From an uncultured Chloroflexota bacterium (lineage in GTDB: Bacteria > Chloroflexota > UBA11872 > VXNJ01), in assembly GCA_913043205.1 (NCBI GenBank), contig CAJWLF010000007.1:1-64000 (forward strand): a stretch of DNA of 64,000 nt. The letters run 5' to 3'. Position numbers and translations under genes: made by a program. Positions 27,962-36,980 of this stretch are shown in pieces (within the stretch, counting starts at the first letter, position 1; each line of letters starts with the position of its first letter). Under the pieces are notes generated by a model. It saw only the letters and a list, made by a program, of their open reading frames with translations, searched no databases and was not told the origin of the DNA.

Positions 27962-30037
27962 ATGATTAATCCAGCGCACACAGTATTCGCTGCCCTACGC
28001 AGAAGAGGCAACCACTCTTTTCGACACCAAAAGCAGTCACCGGAAACAAATCATGCTAGCGATCAGGATATGCAATCGAATTCTATGGTGAAAGAATTTG
28101 GAGTTGACCTCACTGGGCGAGCCGAAAAAGGACTCCTAGACAAAGTATTTGGCCGATTGTCTGAAATGGATCGCATGGTAGAAATACTACTTAGGCGGAC
28201 AAAGAACAACCCTGTTCTCGTAGGAGATGCAGGGGTCGGCAAAACCGCGATTGTAGAAGGCATGGCTCAACGGATAGCAATTGGCGAGATACCAAAACAG
28301 TTACTGCATAACCGGATAATTTCTGTCGACCTTGGAGCAATGATTGGAGGCACAAAATATAGAGGCGAGTTTGAACAGAGGATGCGCACATTAATAAAAG
28401 AAGTCGAACAAGCCGGAAACATTATTCTGTTCATAGATGAAATTCACATGCTTCAGCGCGCAGGGCGGGCCGAAGGCTCCCTAGACGCTGCAAACCTTCT
28501 AAAGCCTGCTCTTGCACGAGGTAAGCTGAGAGTTATAGGAGCCACTACCTGGGCTGAGTATCGTCAGCATTTCTCCTCAGACAAAGCTCTGTATCGACGT
28601 TTCCAGCCAATCAAAGTGGAGGAACCTTCCCTCGAGGAAGCAACAGACATACTACGAGCACTGAGCCCAGTTTATGAGGAATATCATGGCTTACCAATCA
28701 CGGACAAAGCTCTTAGCTCAGCCGTAACTCTATCAACACGCTTCATTAGCAATCGCCTCCTGCCAGACAAGGCCATCGACCTCATGGATGAAGCCATGGC
28801 ACGAGCAAAGGTAAATCGGCTTATGCCGCCAACAGCAGTTAGAAAATTACGTCAACAGCTAAACCAAATTCGTCAAAAACGATTAGCTCTCCCAGATGAC
28901 ACTCCAGAAATCACAATTCTGGATCTGGCTTCACAAGAAGCAATGATTAGCGAAGATTTGCTTGCCAAGCGCAAACTATGGCTCAAGAGATTGCACAAAT
29001 CGGTCACACCTATTTCTGAAACTGACATAGCCGTCGTAGTTGCTCAGTGGACGGGAATCAGAACTGTAAACGCAACACCCGATGAAGCATCCGCTTTTCT
29101 GGATTTGGAAAACACTCTGGAGACCATCGTAGTTGGACAAGCTAAGGCAGTAGAGGTTGTATCTCGGGCTTTACGCAGGGCTATGGCGGGCCTGAGAGAA
29201 CATCGTCAACCGATAGGTAGCTTCTTGTTTTTGGGTCCCACCGGAGTAGGGAAGAGCACTCTCGCACAAGCTTTAGCCAAAGTTGTATCAGGAACAACCG
29301 ATCGACTCATCAAAATGGATATGGCTGCACTGAGCGAGTCTCACATGGCAACCAGACTAATAGGCGCCCCTCCAGGTTACGTCGGATACACCGACTCATC
29401 AATACTGATCGATGCAGTTGAGCGAGATCCATATAGCATCATCATGTTTGACAACATAGACAAGGCGCATCCCTCTGTAGTCAACACACTAATGCAAATA
29501 CTAGATAACGGACATATCACTGATCCCTCTGGCCGGCTTATAGATTTCTCTCACGCGACTGTGATCATGTCGTGCAACACAGATACAGTTTCAGAACACA
29601 ATATTGGCTTCTCAGGAATCCAGAATGAGGGCCAAACGATAGAAATTCTAGATAGCCAGATCCTGTCTGCGGCACGCAAGAAATTCCCTGCCGAATTCCT
29701 GAACAGACTTAATCATTTAATAATCTTCAATCCTCTGTCAGAGGAGCATTTCCGTGAGATTGGTAGACGCATATTAGGTAATCTTGTTCAGAGAATGGCA
29801 GACCGAAACATTGATCTAATCATTTCTAGCGAGGCATTGGAATTCATCGTTGCTAAAACAGTAGCAGCAGGGGACGGGGCTCGACCCCTGATTCGAATGG
29901 TAGAGAATGATCTCGAAGATTTGTTATCAACTACCGCTATCGATGGACTTAAAGAAGGAAGCAGCCTCAAAATATCCGCGGCAGAGGGCGAATTTACAAT
30001 TTCAACAAATCATTCTCATGTACAAGAACATAATTGA
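27962..30037 (+). CDS. ClpC-like AAA+ unfoldase without N-domain, degenerate D2 Walker B
   Basis: 691 residues against about 810-850 for ClpC. The repeated Clp_N domain is absent; some 40 polar residues lead straight into D1 (Walker A G88-DAGVGKT, Walker [10 protein letters not shown]). A short middle region follows. D2 has Walker A G425-PTGVGKS, sensor 1 MSCN, and sensor 2 GDGARPL. In D2 Walker B the catalytic Glu is replaced: FD497-N498-IDKAHP instead of the usual DEIEKAHP. An NIGF element is placed like the ClpP-binding loop of ClpC. So D1 is expected to be active and D2 may bind but hydrolyse ATP poorly (inference). A terminator-like hairpin follows. Confidence 0.88.
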   Translation: MINPAHTVFAALRRRGNHSFRHQKQSPETNHASDQDMQSNSMVKEFGVDLTGRAEKGLLDKVFGRLSEMDRMVEILLRRTKNNPVLVGDAGVGKTAIVEGMAQRIAIGEIPKQLLHNRIISVDLGAMIGGTKYRGEFEQRMRTLIKEVEQAGNIILFIDEIHMLQRAGRAEGSLDAANLLKPALARGKLRVIGATTWAEYRQHFSSDKALYRRFQPIKVEEPSLEEATDILRALSPVYEEYHGLPITDKALSSAVTLSTRFISNRLLPDKAIDLMDEAMARAKVNRLMPPTAVRKLRQQLNQIRQKRLALPDDTPEITILDLASQEAMISEDLLAKRKLWLKRLHKSVTPISETDIAVVVAQWTGIRTVNATPDEASAFLDLENTLETIVVGQAKAVEVVSRALRRAMAGLREHRQPIGSFLFLGPTGVGKSTLAQALAKVVSGTTDRLIKMDMAALSESHMATRLIGAPPGYVGYTDSSILIDAVERDPYSIIMFDNIDKAHPSVVNTLMQILDNGHITDPSGRLIDFSHATVIMSCNTDTVSEHNIGFSGIQNEGQTIEILDSQILSAARKKFPAEFLNRLNHLIIFNPLSEEHFREIGRRILGNLVQRMADRNIDLIISSEALEFIVAKTVAAGDGARPLIRMVENDLEDLLSTTAIDGLKEGSSLKISAAEGEFTISTNHSHVQEHN

Positions 30038-30067
30038 CAATATGGTTATGGTTGCAGATGCCGATCG

Positions 30068-30090
30068 ATGAGGACGGCCCCTCGTTTTCT
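30068..30090 (+). terminator. Probable intrinsic terminator after the ClpC-like gene
   Basis: Six-bp stem ATGAGG/CCTCGT (one T-G pair) with a 6-nt loop, followed by TTTCT, 31 bases after the stop codon. Stem is short but the T-run is in place. Confidence 0.5.
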
Positions 30091-30188
30091 CTAACTGTCA
30101 TCAGTCGATACGTCAATCATTTCTACACTCCACAAACCACAAATTTGATTCCGAATCTATCGTGTTGCAGACAATCTAGTCATTTCTC

Positions 30189-30219
30189 TTGACATACAAG
30201 TGATGTGAGAGAGGATAAT
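30189..30219 (+). promoter_or_regulatory. Sigma-70-type promoter for accDA
   Basis: TTGACA (30189-30194) and GATAAT (30214-30219) with a 19-bp spacer, or AGGATA with a 17-18 bp spacer. It gives a leader of about 140 nt before accD. A small hairpin AGTATC/GATACT (30318-30334) lies just ahead of the ribosome-binding site. The remaining 30038-30365 gap shows no gene. Confidence 0.5.
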
Positions 30220-30365
30220 CAGTTACTTGAATAGACAGTGTGTAGTGAAGTGCGCAGAAAGAACAACCTTGAGGGGTATCTGTGCCAATATTGTTCAGTG
30301 TTGTCCAGGGAGCATGAAGTATCTTATTGATACTCCGCAGTTATCTCTCCAGGAGGATCTTACTT

Positions 30366-31250
30366 ATGCAATTCTTTAAGGGGACAAAAAAACCCTCTCA
30401 CGCCATTTCTGACCTGTGGATAACGTGCACCAGTTGTAACCGAATGATCTATCGACGGGAGCACGAAGACAACTTGAAGGTCTGTGGCAAATGCGGGCAC
30501 CATGGGCGGCTTACCGCATCGGAAAGATTAGAGTTGCTAATAGATGATTTATCGAAATTCGAAGAGATAGCACCCGAAATGAGGTCTGAAGATCCTTTGG
30601 GGTTCTCTCGTGATGGGCTGGATTATCCTGATCATTTGAAACGATATAAGAGCAGCACAGGGCTGGAAGACGCTGCCGTAGCAGGCACTGGTTTTATCGA
30701 CGGCCGACACGTTTCACTCGTAGTTATCGACTTCCGCTTCCTAGGAGCTTCTATGGGAGCTGTGATGGGGGAAAAGGTAACTCTCGCAGTAGAGAAGGCG
30801 TCGCTGGAAGGTGTGCCCTTAATCATAGTTCCATGTTCAGGAGGGGCTCGCATGCAAGAAGGGATGATTTCCCTCATGCAAATGGCCAAGACTGTAGCGG
30901 CAATTCGTAATTTTCATGATCAAGGGGGACTTTACATAGCGATCTTGACTGACCCCACCCTAGCAGGAGTAACAGCCAGCTTTGCGTCACTTGCAGATGT
31001 GCTCATCGCCGAACCCGGAGCTACCATAGGATTCACAGGTCGACGACTGATCGAACAAATCGTCAAGCAAAAGCTCCCCAAAGACGCTCAAAGTGCAGAA
31101 TTCATGTTGTGTCACGGCATGATAGATCTGGTAGTTCAAAGAAACGTGCTCCGCGACACACTAATTAATACCCTTGATCTCTTAGCCGGTCCCACTGCAC
31201 CTAAAAATTCTCAAGCCCACACCTCGCTACCTGAAACTGTCCAACAATGA
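30366..31250 (+). CDS. accD: Acetyl-CoA carboxylase carboxyltransferase subunit beta
   Basis: 294 residues from ATG 30366, chosen because CCAGGAGG stands about 8 nt upstream; a longer in-frame version from 30327 lacks such a site. The N-terminal zinc ribbon is C-x2-C (CTSC) and C-x2-C (CGKC). The crotonase-like core has GGARMQEG and GEKVTLAVEKA. With AccA it moves CO2 from biotin to acetyl-CoA to make malonyl-CoA. The stop overlaps the accA ATG by 4 bp. AccB and AccC are not in the window. Confidence 0.96.
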   Translation: MQFFKGTKKPSHAISDLWITCTSCNRMIYRREHEDNLKVCGKCGHHGRLTASERLELLIDDLSKFEEIAPEMRSEDPLGFSRDGLDYPDHLKRYKSSTGLEDAAVAGTGFIDGRHVSLVVIDFRFLGASMGAVMGEKVTLAVEKASLEGVPLIIVPCSGGARMQEGMISLMQMAKTVAAIRNFHDQGGLYIAILTDPTLAGVTASFASLADVLIAEPGATIGFTGRRLIEQIVKQKLPKDAQSAEFMLCHGMIDLVVQRNVLRDTLINTLDLLAGPTAPKNSQAHTSLPETVQQ

Positions 31251-32242
31251 AACCACAAAAACCGACAACTCTGGATTTTGAAAAGAAGCTTGATCAACTT
31301 CGAGCATCTATCGAGAAAGTTCAATCTAATGCCACTTCACAAGATCAAGTATCAAAAATCGAAGAACTCAAATTTGAGCTCGAAGCCCAAACGGCAGAAG
31401 TATATGCAACACTATCACCATGGCAGAGGGTTCAAGTAGCGCGCCACCCAGATCGACCACACACACAAGATTACATAGACATGTGCTTCAGTAATTTCAT
31501 TGAGCTTCACGGAGACCGTTATTACGGAGACGATCAGGCAATTGTAGGTGGACCGGCAAAACTAGGAAATCACAGGGTGATGGTAATAGGACATCAGAAG
31601 GGACGAGACACCCAAGAAAACGTTAGGCGGAACTTTGGGATGGCCAGCCCAGAAGGATTCCGCAAAGCACGCCGCCTAATGAAACTCGCCGAAAAATTTA
31701 AACTACCGTTAATCACGTTCCTCGATATCCCGGGAGCGAGCCCTGTCTTAGAAGCGGAAGAGAGAGGGCAAGCATGGGCTATAGCGGAAAACCTTATGGA
31801 AATGGCAGGGCTAAAAACACCTTTCATTACGACTGTAATTGGTGAAGGAGGTAGTGGTGGCGCCCTAGCTTTAGGAATGGCAGATCGAGTACTTATGCAA
31901 GAATACTCCGTATATTCTGTGGCGTCACCCGAGGGTGCAGCTAGCATAGTCTGGCGTGACCATAAGTTTGCTCCTCGAGCTGCCGAAGCCCTCAAATTGA
32001 CTCCCTCAGACTTACTGAAGCTTGGTGTAATAGACCGGATCATTGCAGAACCTACAGGAGCAGCACATCGTAACTATCTAGACGCTGCTCGCTTACTCAA
32101 AGAGACATTGACCGAAGAATTGGATAGCTTGCGCTCTAGGTCCGTTGAAAACTTAATTCAGAGCCGTAATGCAAAATTCCGCTCTATCGGGACTCCTACA
32201 TCGAATCCATCAGGATTGGCCGAAGATAGCGTGGTTTCATAA
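31247..32242 (+). CDS. accA: Acetyl-CoA carboxylase carboxyltransferase subunit alpha
   Basis: 331 residues, normal for AccA. QRVQVARHPDRPHTQDYI, ELHGDRYYGDDQAIVGG, VIGEGGSGGALALG and VASPEGAASIVWRD are family signatures. It forms the carboxyltransferase alpha2-beta2 complex with AccD; the 4-bp overlap supports equimolar production. It ends 38 bp before the convergent phosphofructokinase gene. Confidence 0.96.
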   Translation: MKPQKPTTLDFEKKLDQLRASIEKVQSNATSQDQVSKIEELKFELEAQTAEVYATLSPWQRVQVARHPDRPHTQDYIDMCFSNFIELHGDRYYGDDQAIVGGPAKLGNHRVMVIGHQKGRDTQENVRRNFGMASPEGFRKARRLMKLAEKFKLPLITFLDIPGASPVLEAEERGQAWAIAENLMEMAGLKTPFITTVIGEGGSGGALALGMADRVLMQEYSVYSVASPEGAASIVWRDHKFAPRAAEALKLTPSDLLKLGVIDRIIAEPTGAAHRNYLDAARLLKETLTEELDSLRSRSVENLIQSRNAKFRSIGTPTSNPSGLAEDSVVS

Positions 32243-32280
32243 CCGGGGGGCGGACTTATACTGGCGCACAGCTACTACAA

Positions 32281-33336
32281 TCAAAAGAGCGCACGTGCAA
32301 TCTCGAATAATTCAAGGTCTACCTTTCTATTGGACGCTACAGCATCACTAATAGGGACTTCAGTAATTATTCTCCCATCTAGTGCCGGCATATGCCCCCA
32401 TTTCCGCCTCCTAACCATCTCGACTGCTCGAACCCCGAGTCGTGAACCAAGAACTCTATCAAATGCCGTAGGAGCTCCCCCTCTCTGGGTGTGCCCTAAC
32501 ACCGCGACACGTGTCTCCATCCCAGTAGCTTTCTCGATTGCCTGAGCCAATGTATGCCCAAGATCACGAGAAGCTAACGAGATATGTCCAAATTGATCAC
32601 GGTCATCTACCTGTTCTGACACTTCATTGATCCCTGCTACATTTGCGCCTTCCGATATGACGACAATACGGTGTCGATCTTCTTTGGCGCGCTCACGCTC
32701 AAGGCTTTCAACAATTTCATCGATACTTACTGCAACTTCAGGAATAACAATATAGTCCGCCCCTGCGGCCATTCCAGCCACTACAGCCACCCATCCTGCA
32801 TCTCTTCCCATCACCTCAACTACCATTACTCGATGATGCGATCGGGCGGTTGTACGCAAATTATCTATCGATTGTGTTACTCGGTTGACTGCCGAATCAA
32901 ACCCTATACAAAAATCGGTTGCCTGAAGATCGTTATCCATAGTCTTAGGCACTCCTACAACGGGAAGCCCTTCAGAAGCTAGCCTACTGGCCACAGAGAG
33001 AGTGTCATCTCCGCCTATCGCGATCAAGGCGTCTATGGATAGTTCTGAGAACATAGTGACGACCGAACTATATGCTTTATCGTCCTTACGAGGATCAGTC
33101 CTTGATGTGCCCAACATGGTACCTCCCTCATGCAATATGTCCGCTACAGAAATTTCTGTTAATTCCTCAAAATCACGATCAACTACACCAGCCCAACCAT
33201 CATGAAAACCGTAAACTTTCCAACCCATGGATCGAGCTTTCAATACAACCGCTCGAATTGCCGGGTTCAGCCCCGGACAGTCTCCACCCCCTGTGAGCAC
33301 GCCTACAACTTTCGAATCGTCATTCTTTAATTTCAT
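32281..33336 (-). CDS. 6-phosphofructokinase, probably pyrophosphate-dependent
   Basis: 351 residues. Nucleotide and substrate motifs: TGGGDCPGLN near 16-24, IGGDDT (D110, D111) and VPKTMDND (K131). In ATP-dependent E. coli PfkA the equivalents of D111 and K131 are Gly104 and Gly124; Asp and Lys at those positions are the classical marks of PPi-dependent enzymes. MGRDAGWVAV and HTQRGGAPTAFD complete the family pattern. The enzyme phosphorylates fructose 6-phosphate, reversibly if PPi is used. The start ATG lies 140 bp from the divergent metallophosphoesterase. Confidence 0.9.
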   Translation of the reverse strand: MKLKNDDSKVVGVLTGGGDCPGLNPAIRAVVLKARSMGWKVYGFHDGWAGVVDRDFEELTEISVADILHEGGTMLGTSRTDPRKDDKAYSSVVTMFSELSIDALIAIGGDDTLSVASRLASEGLPVVGVPKTMDNDLQATDFCIGFDSAVNRVTQSIDNLRTTARSHHRVMVVEVMGRDAGWVAVVAGMAAGADYIVIPEVAVSIDEIVESLERERAKEDRHRIVVISEGANVAGINEVSEQVDDRDQFGHISLASRDLGHTLAQAIEKATGMETRVAVLGHTQRGGAPTAFDRVLGSRLGVRAVEMVRRRKWGHMPALDGRIITEVPISDAVASNRKVDLELFEIARALF

Positions 33337-33476
33337 TTGCTTCTTTACTTCTTTGATCCCTACCTACTAAAAGTCGGCGCCGGTTAGACTCAACAACAAA
33401 TTATTGCATTTAGTTTATGCACTTGATCATATCGTTCCACAAAAAATTTTACGCTAATCAGATAGGATAGAGCATC

Positions 33477-34352
33477 TTGGGTGTCGAATATATAGTTATC
33501 ACTATCATCGCAGTCTTGGGATTCACCACTTTAGTCATCACTGTTCTCCGACATACCCACACATTAGTTATCGATGAAGTTCGAATTCTTGTACCGAATG
33601 CTAGCGAGCTGCATGGCTTGCAGATACTACATATAAGTGACCTGCATATTTCAAGTCCTCACACCTGGCCACTAAAAGCATTGGACTGTATTCAGTCTAT
33701 AAAGCCTGACATCATCGCCATTACTGGGGACCTTACCACAAGCCCAGAGATGCTAGATTGCACGGTAAAAGCCATAGGTCGACTAACGGCAAGATTAGGT
33801 ATTTTTGTTAGCCTGGGGAACCACGACCATTGGCAACGAAGCCGGTTACAGCATTTATTGGGGTTGACGGGTAGATTCGTCCATCCCAAGCAAATAGAGA
33901 ATAAGATGGAAAAGCGTGCCATAGAGACTTTAGTAAACGGATCAGTGCTGGTAAACGGGGCTAACGGAAATTTCTATGTTGCGGGGCTAGACGACCCGTA
34001 TCTAGGTCTGGACAACTACGACAAAACTTATGAGATGATCAAGTCTGACCATCCCGTGATATTACTATCTCACAGTCCTGACGCTATTGCTGATGTCTCG
34101 TCTCACAGGTGTGATTTGATGCTGTCGGGACATACCCACGGAGGACAAATTCGTATACCGATGCTGCATGGCCGGACATTTACGAATACCAAAATGGTTC
34201 TTCCTCGTCCATATGGACTTATGGTTCTAAATGGTACCCCCGTACACGTTAGCGCTGGAATAGGCACCTCATCAGAGTTGCCTTTGAGATTTAATTGCCC
34301 TCCGAGGGCTACAATCTTGAACATTGTAGATCCCCGTGTGGAGACAATCTAA
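33477..34352 (+). CDS. Membrane-anchored metallophosphoesterase (YkuE-like)
   Basis: 291 residues from TTG, behind AGGATAGAG. One N-terminal membrane helix (residues 4-24) then a calcineurin-type phosphoesterase: HISDLHIS, ITGDLTT, LGNHDHW, LLSHSPDA and LSGHTHGGQIRIP, which supply the two-metal ligands. Proteins like Bacillus YkuE act on phosphodiester or lipid-linked substrates; the substrate here is unknown. Its stop TAATG overlaps the start of the 25-codon remnant described next. Confidence 0.88.
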   Translation: MGVEYIVITIIAVLGFTTLVITVLRHTHTLVIDEVRILVPNASELHGLQILHISDLHISSPHTWPLKALDCIQSIKPDIIAITGDLTTSPEMLDCTVKAIGRLTARLGIFVSLGNHDHWQRSRLQHLLGLTGRFVHPKQIENKMEKRAIETLVNGSVLVNGANGNFYVAGLDDPYLGLDNYDKTYEMIKSDHPVILLSHSPDAIADVSSHRCDLMLSGHTHGGQIRIPMLHGRTFTNTKMVLPRPYGLMVLNGTPVHVSAGIGTSSELPLRFNCPPRATILNIVDPRVETI

Positions 34353-34429
34353 TGCGCGCTGTCGGGATCGAAACTGAATACAGTCTTAACTGCCCTGGCT
34401 TCAACAACCCTATTGATTTTGCTTATTGA
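34352..34429 (+). pseudogene. Possible remnant of a Pup-ligase/Dop-type gene start
   Basis: A 25-codon frame begins on TAATG at the end of the phosphoesterase gene and reads MRAVGIETEYSLNCPGF before a TGA at 34427. GIETEY directly after the initiator is the N-terminal signature of PafA/Dop (Pup ligase/depupylase; catalytic Glu of the glutamine-synthetase-like fold). Just past the break another frame gives LLIEALFAR before a stop. No continuation of the domain follows, so at most this is a truncated relic. Chance is possible for such a short match. Confidence 0.35.
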
Positions 34430-34536
34430 AGCTTTGTTTGCTCGATAGAGGCATTACCTTTCGAGAAGCCTGAGAGTGTAGACTAAGTGCTCGTACAACC
34501 TATTGTTTGTTTCAGTGGAGGCTTTGGCAAATAGTT

Positions 34537-35622
34537 ATGGAATATCGTAAATTTGGTGATTCTCAGCTAGAGGTGTCAGTAGTAGGCTTTGGCGGATGGC
34601 CTATGGGTGGAACCCAATATGGCGAGGTAGACGACAGCGAAGGACAGAGGGCCGTCGAACATGCCATAGACATAGGAGTCACGTGCTTCGACAATGCTGC
34701 AGGGTACGGAATGGGCCACTCAGAGCGAGTAATGGGAGCGGCCTTGAAACCCTATCGAGACAAAGTGGTAATAGTTACTAAAGGGGGTATCGAATGGCAC
34801 GAAGAAGAGAAACGTATGGGACGGAATGGTTCTCGGGATTTCATCATAAAAGGGGCTGAACAGAGCCTAAAAAACCTTGGAACCGACTACATCGACCTCC
34901 TACTTATACACTGGCCCGACATGGAAACTCCTTTCGAAGAAACTATGCGCGCTTTAGAGGATCTGCAGCAGTCTGGAAAGATACGGTACGCAGGTGTGTC
35001 AAATTTCATGCCCGAAATGATGGAGGAATGCCGCAAACACATCAAGATTGTCACAAATCAGGTCGGATACAGCATGTTTGAGCGGCGTCCGGAACGAGCC
35101 ATTATGGAGTATTGTGCCAATAATGGTATGGGGATCATGTCTTACGGCTCTCTTGCACACGGATTATTGGCTGGGAACATGACCTTAGACACACAATTCG
35201 AAACTTGGGATTGGCGATCGTCGGGACATGCTTTCGGTATGCCGTTTTTCGACCGGGAAAAACATTTCGCTCATAACGTTGCTGCCCAAGACAAGCTTCG
35301 AGGTATTGCTGAGCGCGAAGGCCACACTTTGCCCGACCTGGCATTAGCTTGGGTGTTAAACCACAAAGTCGTATCGACCGCCCTCGTAGGATTCCGCACC
35401 ACAAAAGAGGTGGATGATGCGGCGCAAGCGTCTGAGTGGAAACTATCCGGCCAACTCTTATCTGAAGTAACTCAAATATCAGATGAAGCCTTTAGACGAA
35501 TGGAGGCGGACGAAGGTGTATTTGAGCGAGGAGGATGGAACTCTTATGACCCGAATCCACCAAAATTTGCCGGGGGAGGGAAATCGTCACCTGACGAAAC
35601 ATTCGATGCTGACAGCTACTAG
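34537..35622 (+). CDS. Aldo/keto reductase family protein
   Basis: 361 residues from ATG 34537; a 10-codon upstream extension from 34507 has no better support. GTGGAGG lies about 15 bases ahead. Tetrad: Asp and Tyr in CFDNAAGYG, Lys in VIVTKGGI, His in LLLIHWPD. SNFMPEMMEECRKH and LALAWVLNHKVVSTALVGFRT are typical of the AKR branch with IolS/YghZ-like proteins. The last 40 residues (FERGGWNSYDPNPPKFAGG) are a polar extension beyond the barrel. Substrate unknown. Confidence 0.88.
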   Translation: MEYRKFGDSQLEVSVVGFGGWPMGGTQYGEVDDSEGQRAVEHAIDIGVTCFDNAAGYGMGHSERVMGAALKPYRDKVVIVTKGGIEWHEEEKRMGRNGSRDFIIKGAEQSLKNLGTDYIDLLLIHWPDMETPFEETMRALEDLQQSGKIRYAGVSNFMPEMMEECRKHIKIVTNQVGYSMFERRPERAIMEYCANNGMGIMSYGSLAHGLLAGNMTLDTQFETWDWRSSGHAFGMPFFDREKHFAHNVAAQDKLRGIAEREGHTLPDLALAWVLNHKVVSTALVGFRTTKEVDDAAQASEWKLSGQLLSEVTQISDEAFRRMEADEGVFERGGWNSYDPNPPKFAGGGKSSPDETFDADSY

Positions 35623-35700
35623 AATTGCATAACAGGCAAAGGTCCAGTTTTAAGCGAGATGCTGGTACAAATCAAGCTAGAAAATCACCCATATAACTAA

Positions 35701-36198
35701 TCAAAAGTCGTGGTCACCGCCACGACCTACATAGTTGGGCCCTATCCAGACAGCATCTGAACTACCGTAAAACCTATAGTAATCCCGTCTATTGTTGAGA
35801 TACCTTTTAGCCATAGGCAGGAACAGCACTATAGCGCCTGTCCATATCCTGTGCCGTGCAGACAATTCCGATAGAAAAGCCTCGTGTTCCAACTTGACAC
35901 ATTCCGTCAAGACGCCAAGCCTATGCTCAATCGGACGGTGAGATCCGGGTCTAGTGTGAAGGTCCTCCACGTACCATGTCCTTAATCGATAGCGCAGCTC
36001 GGCAGATTCGGACCGCATAACGTGAAGCCAGACCGGATAAAATGCTCTTTCAATAGGGCATCGAAAGAAGGGTGAATTATACTGGCTGGCCAAGTCAGGA
36101 GCGATCCAACGCAACGCCCGCCATATCACAGGAGACGATGCACCGCCGCCATAAGACACTAGTATTACCCCCAAAATTAGCCCAGTATTAATGATCAC
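35701..36198 (-). CDS. Hypothetical protein with N-terminal hydrophobic segment
   Basis: 165 residues from GTG 36198. The first 20 residues are hydrophobic (IINTGLILGVILVSYGGG), then many Arg, Trp and Tyr residues (RALRWIAPDLA, RYRLRTWYVEDLHTRPG) and a second hydrophobic stretch near 125-135. I recognise no family. It is divergent from the DUF2203 gene with only 24 bp between starts, and convergent with an aldo/keto reductase. Confidence 0.55.
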   Translation of the reverse strand: MIINTGLILGVILVSYGGGASSPVIWRALRWIAPDLASQYNSPFFRCPIERAFYPVWLHVMRSESAELRYRLRTWYVEDLHTRPGSHRPIEHRLGVLTECVKLEHEAFLSELSARHRIWTGAIVLFLPMAKRYLNNRRDYYRFYGSSDAVWIGPNYVGRGGDHDF

Positions 36199-36222
36199 AG
36201 CAAAAGAATACTCTAAGAGACA

Positions 36223-36600
36223 ATGAAAAGAAGACCCACAATTTATTATTCAATATCTGAAGCCCGAGCAGCCTTGCCCAAAATTCAGGAGATCCTTCTC
36301 CAAATTCACAAACTTAGACAAAGATTGCGCATTACAGCAAGCAGACTGGAATCTGTAAGTTATTCGCATCAGCCTGCTAGCGACCGCAAGCAACTCATAA
36401 CGATGATGGCAGAAAGCAGAGACCTGTTGAGTCGTCTTTCGGACGCTGGTGTGCTGGTTCGTGATCTAGACACAGGACTGATCGATTTCCCATCTAAGAG
36501 ACACGGGAAGGATATCTTCTTGTGCTATGAACAGGGCGAAGAGACTATCAACTATTGGCACGGAGTAGACGAGGGTAGAAGTGGTCGAAAGCCGCTCTAG
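36223..36600 (+). CDS. DUF2203 domain-containing protein
   Basis: 125 residues matching the DUF2203 pattern: YSISEARAALPKIQEIL at the start, an amphipathic helix pair, then GVLVRDLDTGLIDFPSKRHG and ETINYWHGVDEGRSGRKPL at the end. It is a small cytoplasmic protein of unknown function found in many Gram-positive and deep-branching bacteria. Nothing in the neighbourhood suggests a role. Confidence 0.85.
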   Translation: MKRRPTIYYSISEARAALPKIQEILLQIHKLRQRLRITASRLESVSYSHQPASDRKQLITMMAESRDLLSRLSDAGVLVRDLDTGLIDFPSKRHGKDIFLCYEQGEETINYWHGVDEGRSGRKPL

Positions 36601-36729
36601 GACTTAGCCCACCAACCAAACGTAAAAGTTTATTCGCTCACAAAGCTCTTTTCATATCGCACAACGTTGCACCATATCTCTCTCAATGGGTACCAAAAAT
36701 AGGCCAAACACCCCCACAATACCCAGTAG

Positions 36730-36745
36730 CAACAACATATTGTGG
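36730..36745 (+). promoter_or_regulatory. NrdR-like box 1
   Basis: CAACAACATATTGTGG agrees at 12 of 16 positions with the NrdR consensus ACACAATATATTGTGT. NrdR is the ATP/dATP-sensing zinc-finger repressor of ribonucleotide reductase genes and binds tandem boxes. This box starts exactly 30 bp ahead of box 2, about three helical turns, the spacing class usual for NrdR pairs. Confidence 0.6.
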
Positions 36746-36753
36746 TCCCTAAT

Positions 36754-36782
36754 TTGACAGATCCATATGTTGTGGCGAAAAT
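36754..36782 (+). promoter_or_regulatory. Candidate nrdAB promoter overlapping NrdR-like box 2
   Basis: TTGACA (36754-36759) is followed after 17 bp by GAAAAT (36777-36782), a weak -10. Box 2 fills the spacer, so a bound repressor would block RNA polymerase. Confidence 0.4.
36760..36775 (+). promoter_or_regulatory. NrdR-like box 2
   Basis: GATCCATATGTTGTGG matches the consensus at 10 to 11 of 16 positions, strongest over ATAT-TTGTG. Its register, orientation and 30-bp spacing match box 1. Confidence 0.55.
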
Positions 36783-36980
36783 CATATTCCCTCGAATGTT
36801 AAGCATCCAGTGTGCAGATACAGTGGAAGCTGAGCAAAATACAAGTATGACAAAGGCGAGGGTGCTGGGGAGGCAGGAAAGAGTCGCAGCCGAATATCGG
36901 CATGAAACGCGCTGCGGCTTCTCGTTGATTATTAGAAATTTGCCGGCTACACATAGCAGGCGATAACGGAGATATCCCGA

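Larger units (their letters stand above)
36601..36980. other. 380-bp regulatory gap ahead of nrdAB
   Basis: No convincing gene. It contains two NrdR-like boxes and a -35-like TTGACA, followed by a leader of about 200 nt before nrdA. A minus-strand frame with a hydrophobic stretch (36630-36800 region) was considered and not accepted because it has no ribosome-binding site and, if read in full, runs into nrdA. Confidence 0.5.
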
